DNA of 10,540 bases. Source: an uncultured Mycoplasmatota bacterium. GTDB taxonomy: Bacteria > Bacillota_I > Bacilli_A > RF39 > UBA660. How positions within the stretch are numbered: position 1 is the first letter of the stretch; every line of letters begins with the position of its first letter. Shown piece after piece: positions 5,995 through 10,540 of this stretch. The notes beneath the pieces were generated by a model. That model was not told where the DNA came from. It worked only from the letters and a program-made list of their open reading frames with translations, and did no database searches. Made by a program: the position numbers and the translations under genes. Location: NCBI GenBank assembly GCA_900546245.1, contig URBY01000038.1, positions 1 through 10,540 on the forward strand, read 5' to 3'.

Positions 5995-7578
5995 TTATTT
6001 ATTTTCTTTTTTTAATTTTAATGATTTTTCATATTCTGTATTATCCCAAAACATAGTTTTTATTTCATTTCTAAGTTCATTTGTTTTTTCTTCTAAATCA
6101 TCTTCTACTTTTACTTTCATTGATTCCCCAGCACGTACTATTAAAGGTTTCGAATTAAAATAATTATTATTTACTGCGAATGGAACAATTGTTGCACCTG
6201 TTTCTTTTGCCATTGCAACAGCTCCATATTTGAATGGTAAGAAAACATTTTCATAATAATCTGATTCTTTTATTCTTTTATCTGTTACTAGTTCTTTTAA
6301 GAAATTATCAACATCATAAATATTTTTATTAAATTCTTCTATTGTTATTATATTATTTTTTAATAATTCTTCTAAATAATTTACTTGTGATGTTTTATTC
6401 TTTTTTACTTTTTCATAAAAATCTTCAAATAAAGAATCAACGTTTATATATTTTTCAAATATTTCTTTTGCTCGATCTTTTCTTAAATAATTTCTTGTTC
6501 CTTCTGGAAAAAGGAATACATTACCACCATTTAATAATATCTGCATCATTTTTTCTTTTGATTCTTTTCTACTTTGTGGATCATTTCTATCTACAAATAT
6601 TGCACCTGTTTTTGTATAAAGAAGTGCTCTTTTTAAGCCTAAAAGTGTTGATGCTGCTAAGAAATGCATTGGTGAATCAGGTCCAAGCATACTTATAATT
6701 GGAAATTGATCAAGTGAACCTAAATGATTACTAACATAAATATTACCTTTTTTTTCTTTTGGTATATTTTCTTTACCAAACATATGAGGTTTAAAAACAA
6801 GTTTAAATAATGGTATTCCAACTTTACTAGTTATTTTATAGTTTTTTTCTTGTTTTTTTAAATTTGGATCTAATGGTTTATTTTTATAATATTCTTTCAT
6901 TTTTTCATAATATTTTTTTAATTCATCTTGCGATAATTTATCCATTTCTTCATTAGATAATAATTTGAATTTTTTATTATTTTTTTCTAAAACATCATTA
7001 ATAATTTCATAAACGTTATCTAAATTATCTACTCTAACAACATCATTAAAATCTACATCTTCATTATATTTTGCATTTATGCAGATTATTTTTGAAATGT
7101 CTTTAATTGCTTCAATATTTTCTTTTTTATCTTCTATTATTAAATCTATATTATTTTCTTTACACGCATTAAATTTTTCTTCTGCACTATTATTTTCATT
7201 AACATAAATAATTTCATCATATATAAAGTCATTTTTTTTAAGCCAAGATAAGAGCATTTTTCTAAATAATTTACCCCTAACTCCCTCTTCTGTTGTATGA
7301 ACTCTACCAGTTATTACATATAGTTTATGACCATCTTCTTTTAATTTTTTAGATATTTCACTCGCGTTTTCTCTCATTTTTTCAGTTATACAATATGGCC
7401 AGATATATTTTAGCCAATATTTTTCTCTTTCCTTTTTACTAACACAAAAAATATCTTTTACATCATATTTTGAAGAATCTTTGACAGAATCCTCTCCAAA
7501 ATATTTTCTTCCAGTATCTAATTGAAATTTTTCTAAATTTGTTAAAACTCCATCAACATCAAATGCTATATTTGCCAT
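5995..7578 (-). CDS. Fusion: HAD nucleotidase-like domain plus PlsC-type acyltransferase
   Basis: A 527-residue two-enzyme fusion. Residues 1-200 form a HAD phosphatase-like domain close to the 5'(3')-deoxyribonucleotidase/YqfW group: FDVDG (Asp7 nucleophile, Asp9 acid/base), VITGR (Thr90), a Lys near 135 and the acidic pair Glu149-Asp150, so it appears catalytically complete. A charged linker (about 205-250) leads to a PlsC/LPLAT acyltransferase: NHLGSLD (284-290, the His285-x4-Asp290 pair), GAIFVDR (325-331), FPEGTR (357-362) and IVPFAV (464-469). Such enzymes acylate lysophospholipids or glycerol-3-phosphate derivatives at the membrane. Between FPEGTR and LPFKYGA (447-453) lies an insertion of roughly 75 residues, where the family normally has about ten. 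It includes a SHOCT-like stretch (LEELLKNNIITIEEF, 402-416). The start has GGAGG seven bases upstream. It follows the acyl-CoA synthetase gene by 13 bases, so the pair should be co-expressed and may activate and transfer fatty acids together. The substrate of the HAD domain is unknown. Confidence 0.9.
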   Translation of the reverse strand: MANIAFDVDGVLTNLEKFQLDTGRKYFGEDSVKDSSKYDVKDIFCVSKKEREKYWLKYIWPYCITEKMRENASEISKKLKEDGHKLYVITGRVHTTEEGVRGKLFRKMLLSWLKKNDFIYDEIIYVNENNSAEEKFNACKENNIDLIIEDKKENIEAIKDISKIICINAKYNEDVDFNDVVRVDNLDNVYEIINDVLEKNNKKFKLLSNEEMDKLSQDELKKYYEKMKEYYKNKPLDPNLKKQEKNYKITSKVGIPLFKLVFKPHMFGKENIPKEKKGNIYVSNHLGSLDQFPIISMLGPDSPMHFLAASTLLGLKRALLYTKTGAIFVDRNDPQSRKESKEKMMQILLNGGNVFLFPEGTRNYLRKDRAKEIFEKYINVDSLFEDFYEKVKKNKTSQVNYLEELLKNNIITIEEFNKNIYDVDNFLKELVTDKRIKESDYYENVFLPFKYGAVAMAKETGATIVPFAVNNNYFNSKPLIVRAGESMKVKVEDDLEEKTNELRNEIKTMFWDNTEYEKSLKLKKENK

Positions 7579-7591
7579 AAAAAAACCTCCA

Positions 7592-9814
7592 TTACTTTAC
7601 TAATTTTTTTACCTTCACTGTTTCATTTGCATTTTCCTCTAATTTTTTATAATCTACTTTACCAATATTTTCTCCTAAATTTGTTATTGGAAATGAATCT
7701 ATACTTTCAATACTAAATGGTTGATGATATAAATCAAGATTTAAAGAGCAAATATTTTTTATTTTGTTTAATAAATCATTATTAAATTCATAACCTTTTT
7801 TCATAATTATATACACCTTTGGCACTTTAATATTTTTACTTGGGTGCTTCATTGGTACTACAGCACATGATTCTATTTCATCTAATTTTAAAATAACTTC
7901 TTCTATGTGTGGTGGATATATATTAAATCCTCCAGATGTATACATTCTTGTTAATCTATCTGTATAATATAAAAGTCCAGATTCATCCATATATCCCATA
8001 TCACCTGTATGAAGCCATATTTTTCCATCAGAATGTTTTCTTAATGTTTTTTTTGTTTCTTCTTCATTATTATAATAACATTTCATAACAGTTGGTCCAG
8101 AAATACAAAATTCACCTTTTTCATAATATCCTAGTTCTTCATCTGTTCCTGGTTTTACTACTTTAAAATCATTACATACAAGTGGTATTCCAATACTTCC
8201 GAGTCTATTACTATAATCATCAGATAAAGTTGTACCCGCTGTTGCTTCTGTTAAACCATAACCTTTTTTTAAGTTAAATTTAGAACCATGTTCTAAGAAT
8301 CCATTATTAATTTTTTGTTCTCTTTTTTGTTCAATTTTTTCTCCGCCAGAAACAAGATATCCAGCATTAGTTAAATCAACATTTTCTTTTATTAAACATT
8401 CAAATAACTTTGGTATTCCAAACATATGATTAACATTATTTTTTTCATACATTGATTTTAACTTTTTAGATTCAAATTTAGGCCATAAAACAACAGACAC
8501 ACCATATGATAAAGGCATATGAACAGAACTACACAATCCGAATCCATGGAATATAGGCATTATTGTAAGCATTACATCACCTTCAGCAAAATTTTTAGCT
8601 GTTACTCTTTGAGCATGAACCATTGAATTAAGATTATCATTTGTAAGTAAAACAGCCTTTGATTTGCCACTTGTACCACCAGTATGCATTATTACTGCAC
8701 CAGCATTTTCTTTATAATCTACTTGTGATATATTTGTTATATTTTTTCCACTATTTTCAAAACTTTTAAATGAAATACATTCTTTTGTTAAATTTAATTT
8801 TTTTGATTTTTCAAATATAAGTTTCATATATAAAGGCATTGAATTACCAGCTGATACTGAAACTATTTTATTAGTACATAATTCATTTGTTATACCTTCT
8901 ATATTTTGAAGTGTTGTATCTAAAACAAGTAACATTTTAGAATCAACTTTATTTACGTATTCTTTTATTTCGTTAGGACTTTTTAAAGGATGTATCATAT
9001 TTGCAATCGCACCTATTTTATTTAAAGCATATACCATAAAAATAGCTTCTGGTGCATTTGGCATACATATTGATACAACATCCCCTTCTTTTATTCCATA
9101 ACTTATAAATGATGATGCATACTTATCAATTTCTTTCATTAACTCTTCATATGTAAATTTTCTTCCATAATAAACAAGAGCTACTTTTTCAGACATTTTT
9201 TCAGCACCACATTTTAAATATTCATACATAGTTTTTCTTGGCATAACTACACTTTTTTCTTTTTCTGAATAAAACTTTCTCCAAGGTTTATCTATGGATG
9301 GAATACCAGTTCTTGCTTTTTGAGTATTGCATTCAAGTTCATTAATTTTTCTTAAATTAATATCATACTTAGCGTTATAAACCTTTTTTACTAATTCAAA
9401 TTTTTCATAATCATTACTATCTATTTTAATAACTTGATATGGTAAAATATTTCCTTGTCCACCAATATTAAAATCAGAAACAAAACAATCTATATCATCA
9501 TTTTTTAATTCATCTAATGAATTATATTTTTTTATATTTTCAAAAGAAAACTTATCAAATTCTAATAATTTCTTAATTTTTTTCATTATTCTTTCATTAT
9601 TATAAACTAAATAATTAGGTATATATAAATTTATTATATTTCCCTCTTTTTTTAATCTTTTTAAATCATTTATAATATCAACATTAAATTGAATATTTGA
9701 AAAAAAGTTTAAAATTCCTTTTGTATAATTATTAACTTTATAATCATCTCTAAATGATTTTTCACATAATGAATAATTTTTTACTATTGTTTTTAAATTT
9801 ACGCCTATTATCAT
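7592..9814 (-). CDS. Fusion: degenerate HAD-like domain plus acyl-CoA/acyl-ACP synthetase (AMP-forming)
   Basis: A 740-residue protein. Residues about 190-735 form an ANL-family adenylating enzyme: P-loop HTGGTSGKSK (377-386), PIFHGFG (420-426, His423), GYGLTEAT (518-525), LHTGD (601-605), DR (619-620), TSGGFNIYPPHIE (626-638) and the C-terminal catalytic Lys719 in IGKV. All motifs needed to activate a carboxylic acid through an acyl-AMP are present. The general pattern suggests fatty acid as substrate, but chain length and CoA versus ACP cannot be read here. Residues 1-about 150 are unlike a usual synthetase N-terminus but line up with the HAD domain of the next gene. FDVDGVL there corresponds to VNLKTIV here, so Asp nucleophile becomes Asn6 and the second Asp becomes Lys8. 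LYVITGR corresponds to LYIPNYL, and IDLIIED to IDCFVSD. It therefore looks like a non-catalytic HAD domain. The start has AGAGGGG about seven bases upstream and a strong promoter (9845-9873). First gene of the pair. Confidence 0.9.
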   Translation of the reverse strand: MIIGVNLKTIVKNYSLCEKSFRDDYKVNNYTKGILNFFSNIQFNVDIINDLKRLKKEGNIINLYIPNYLVYNNERIMKKIKKLLEFDKFSFENIKKYNSLDELKNDDIDCFVSDFNIGGQGNILPYQVIKIDSNDYEKFELVKKVYNAKYDINLRKINELECNTQKARTGIPSIDKPWRKFYSEKEKSVVMPRKTMYEYLKCGAEKMSEKVALVYYGRKFTYEELMKEIDKYASSFISYGIKEGDVVSICMPNAPEAIFMVYALNKIGAIANMIHPLKSPNEIKEYVNKVDSKMLLVLDTTLQNIEGITNELCTNKIVSVSAGNSMPLYMKLIFEKSKKLNLTKECISFKSFENSGKNITNISQVDYKENAGAVIMHTGGTSGKSKAVLLTNDNLNSMVHAQRVTAKNFAEGDVMLTIMPIFHGFGLCSSVHMPLSYGVSVVLWPKFESKKLKSMYEKNNVNHMFGIPKLFECLIKENVDLTNAGYLVSGGEKIEQKREQKINNGFLEHGSKFNLKKGYGLTEATAGTTLSDDYSNRLGSIGIPLVCNDFKVVKPGTDEELGYYEKGEFCISGPTVMKCYYNNEEETKKTLRKHSDGKIWLHTGDMGYMDESGLLYYTDRLTRMYTSGGFNIYPPHIEEVILKLDEIESCAVVPMKHPSKNIKVPKVYIIMKKGYEFNNDLLNKIKNICSLNLDLYHQPFSIESIDSFPITNLGENIGKVDYKKLEENANETVKVKKLVK

Positions 9815-9841
9815 ATACTTACCCCTCTGATTAATACGAAT

Positions 9842-9857
9842 ATTAATATATATTAAT
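9842..9857. promoter_or_regulatory. Candidate operator: 16-bp perfect palindrome in the divergent promoter
   Basis: ATTAATATATATTAAT (9842-9857) is a perfect inverted repeat. It overlaps the -10 hexamer (9845-9850) of the leftward synthetase promoter and abuts the -35 candidate of the rightward flavodoxin promoter, so a bound dimeric repressor could control both. In DNA this AT-rich, palindromes of this length also arise by chance, so the placement is the main argument. Confidence 0.4.
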
Positions 9858-9873
9858 TTGCATTTTTTGTCAA
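9845..9873 (-). promoter_or_regulatory. Strong sigma-70/SigA-type promoter for the synthetase-acyltransferase pair
   Basis: On the minus strand a perfect -35 TTGACA (9873-9868) and a -10 TATATT (9850-9845) are separated by 17 bases, the best promoter match in the window. Transcription should start near 9838, giving a leader of about 24 bases that contains the AGAGGGG ribosome site of the synthetase gene. Confidence 0.75.
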
Positions 9874-9887
9874 TTTTTTCATATATT
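9858..9887 (+). promoter_or_regulatory. Candidate promoter for the flavodoxin-like genes
   Basis: A -35-like TTGCAT (9858-9863) and -10-like TATATT (9882-9887) are separated by 18 bases. The start of transcription predicted from it falls at about 9893-9895, on the start codon itself, which together with the lack of a ribosome site suggests a leaderless message. It overlaps the opposing synthetase promoter. Confidence 0.45.
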
Positions 9888-9892
9888 TTATT

Positions 9893-10375
9893 ATGAAGTT
9901 AATTATTAGTGATATTGAAAATTTAAATTTAAATAATTGTAATATTTTAGATTACAATATAAATTATTGTAAAGGATGTTTTAATTGCTGGATTAAATCA
10001 CCAATGAAATGTATATTTAATGATAAATGTAAAGATACATCTAAATATTTTTTAACTGCTAATGATATAATTATTATAAGTAAAAACATTTATGGTTCAT
10101 TTAGTAGTAAAGTAAAGCAAATATTAGAAAGAAATATAGGTTATGTTTATCCTTTTTTTACCATAAGAGAAAAAGAAATACATCATAAAATGAGAAATAA
10201 TAATAGACCTAATGTAATCGTTATATTTTATGGTAATATAAGTAAAAATGATAAAATTTTACATAATGAATTACTTAAAAGAAATAAAATTAATTTTAAT
10301 TATAACAATTATAAAATTTTTTATTGTAATAATGAAAATGATGTAAGGAGTAAAATAAATGATATTATTTATTAA
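9893..10375 (+). CDS. Flavodoxin-like/NADPH-dependent FMN reductase family protein with Cys cluster
   Basis: A 160-residue protein. YCKGCFNCW (25-33) followed by Cys40 gives C26-x2-C29-x2-C32-x7-C40, matching the compact cysteine motif of iron-sulfur flavoproteins and seen in many flavodoxin-fold reductases of anaerobes. ANDIIIISKNIYGSFSSKVKQILER (57-81 in outline) is the characteristic flavodoxin segment "substrate pocket plus helix" of this family. It probably carries a flavin and perhaps an Fe-S cluster; electron donor and acceptor are unknown. The usual N-terminal phosphate-binding loop (GSPRxxGNT-type) is absent, and the protein opens directly with MKLIISD. The overlapping next gene begins with such a loop (NASPKLKMSNS), so the two may form a complex. 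The ATG has no recognisable ribosome site and an in-frame stop lies at 9854, so little choice of start exists. It is divergent from the synthetase gene. Confidence 0.75.
   Translation: MKLIISDIENLNLNNCNILDYNINYCKGCFNCWIKSPMKCIFNDKCKDTSKYFLTANDIIIISKNIYGSFSSKVKQILERNIGYVYPFFTIREKEIHHKMRNNNRPNVIVIFYGNISKNDKILHNELLKRNKINFNYNNYKIFYCNNENDVRSKINDIIY
10346..10350 (+). promoter_or_regulatory. Ribosome site deciding the start of the second flavodoxin-like gene
   Basis: AGGAG at 10346-10350 lies eight bases before the ATG at 10359. It sits inside the end of the preceding gene and supports a real start there with a 17-base overlap, in contrast to the upstream gene, which has no ribosome site. Confidence 0.7.
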
Positions 10376-10540
10376 TGCAAGTCCTAAATTAAAAATGAGT
10401 AATTCTGAATATTTTATTAATTTATTAAATATTAAAAACAAAAAAATAAATTATATATATAAAGATAAATATGAAGATATTGAAAAAAATATTTATAAAG
10501 CAAATAAGATCATATTTGTTTATCCAACATATATAGATAT
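10359..10540 (+). CDS. Flavodoxin-like NAD(P)H-dependent oxidoreductase, partial at right edge
   Basis: An open frame of 60 codons runs off the window. It begins MILFINASPKLKMSNSEYF, matching the first strand and flavin phosphate-binding loop of the NADPH-dependent FMN reductase/flavodoxin fold (usual form iiNGSPRkkgNS). It continues to ANKIIFVYPTYID, matching the second flavin-contacting loop (usually ad.iif.sPvY). The start overlaps the preceding gene by 17 bases and has a clear AGGAG, so the two are translationally coupled. No Cys cluster is visible in the part present, although it may lie beyond the edge. Function as a flavin reductase or partner subunit is inferred from fold motifs only. 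Confidence 0.75.
   Translation, partial: MILFINASPKLKMSNSEYFINLLNIKNKKINYIYKDKYEDIEKNIYKANKIIFVYPTYID

Noticed and set aside
6342..6698. Plus-strand open frame of 118 codons, Leu/Phe-rich and looking like a membrane protein
   Set aside because: It is the complement of Lys/Glu/Asn-rich codons of the acyltransferase insertion and active-site region; the hydrophobicity is a by-product of AT-rich antisense reading.
9350..9814. N-terminal extension of the synthetase as a separate gene or frameshift remnant
   Set aside because: The frame is continuous from a well-placed ribosome site and promoter, there is no internal stop or second start with a good ribosome site, and the segment is HAD-like throughout, so a genuine fusion is the simpler reading.
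1..10540. CRISPR arrays, tRNA or rRNA genes, insertion sequences, attachment sites
   Set aside because: No regularly spaced repeats, no cloverleaf-like or rRNA-like sequence, no transposase or integrase motifs and no flanking duplications were seen on either strand.

Overview
The window is very AT-rich bacterial DNA, by eye no more than about a quarter G+C, with proteins heavy in Lys, Asn and Ile. All complete frames read through in the standard bacterial code, Trp is encoded by TGG, and most starts carry AGGAGG-type ribosome sites. Gene content (MurG, MurB, DivIB-type FtsQ, DUF4870, YqfW-like HAD domain) points to a low-GC Firmicute, plausibly an uncultured gut Bacilli/Erysipelotrichales or RF39-like lineage. 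The lineage is inference. Nothing indicates a plasmid, phage or insertion sequence.

Layout from right to left, following the main (minus-strand) direction of transcription. At 9815-9892 there is a divergent promoter region. Rightward runs a pair of overlapping small flavodoxin-like genes: 9893-10375, with a cysteine cluster, and 10359 to the window edge. Leftward, a strong promoter drives an acyl-CoA/acyl-ACP synthetase carrying an N-terminal degenerate HAD-like domain (7592-9814). Thirteen bases later comes a HAD nucleotidase-like/PlsC acyltransferase fusion (5995-7578). Together these two look like a split, elaborated version of the Aas acyl-recycling enzyme.

Next comes a signalling block: a seven-helix membrane hybrid histidine kinase (4080-5918), a stand-alone HPt protein (3685-4041), a receiver-only response regulator (3270-3674) and a small DUF4870 membrane protein (2913-3260), closed by a hairpin terminator. 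It encodes all four stations of a His-Asp-His-Asp phosphorelay but no DNA-binding or enzymatic output domain.

The left part is a fragment of the division and cell wall cluster, murG-murB-ftsQ (2828 down to 170), with tightly coupled genes, its own promoter and a good terminator at 111-147. A new promoter and the first codons of another minus-strand gene sit at the extreme left edge. No stretch of 300 bases or more lacks a gene.

The most unusual items are the two neighbouring HAD fusions (one with catalytic residues, one without), a SHOCT-like insertion inside the acyltransferase, the phosphorelay without an output, and the two-gene flavodoxin arrangement whose first gene appears leaderless.
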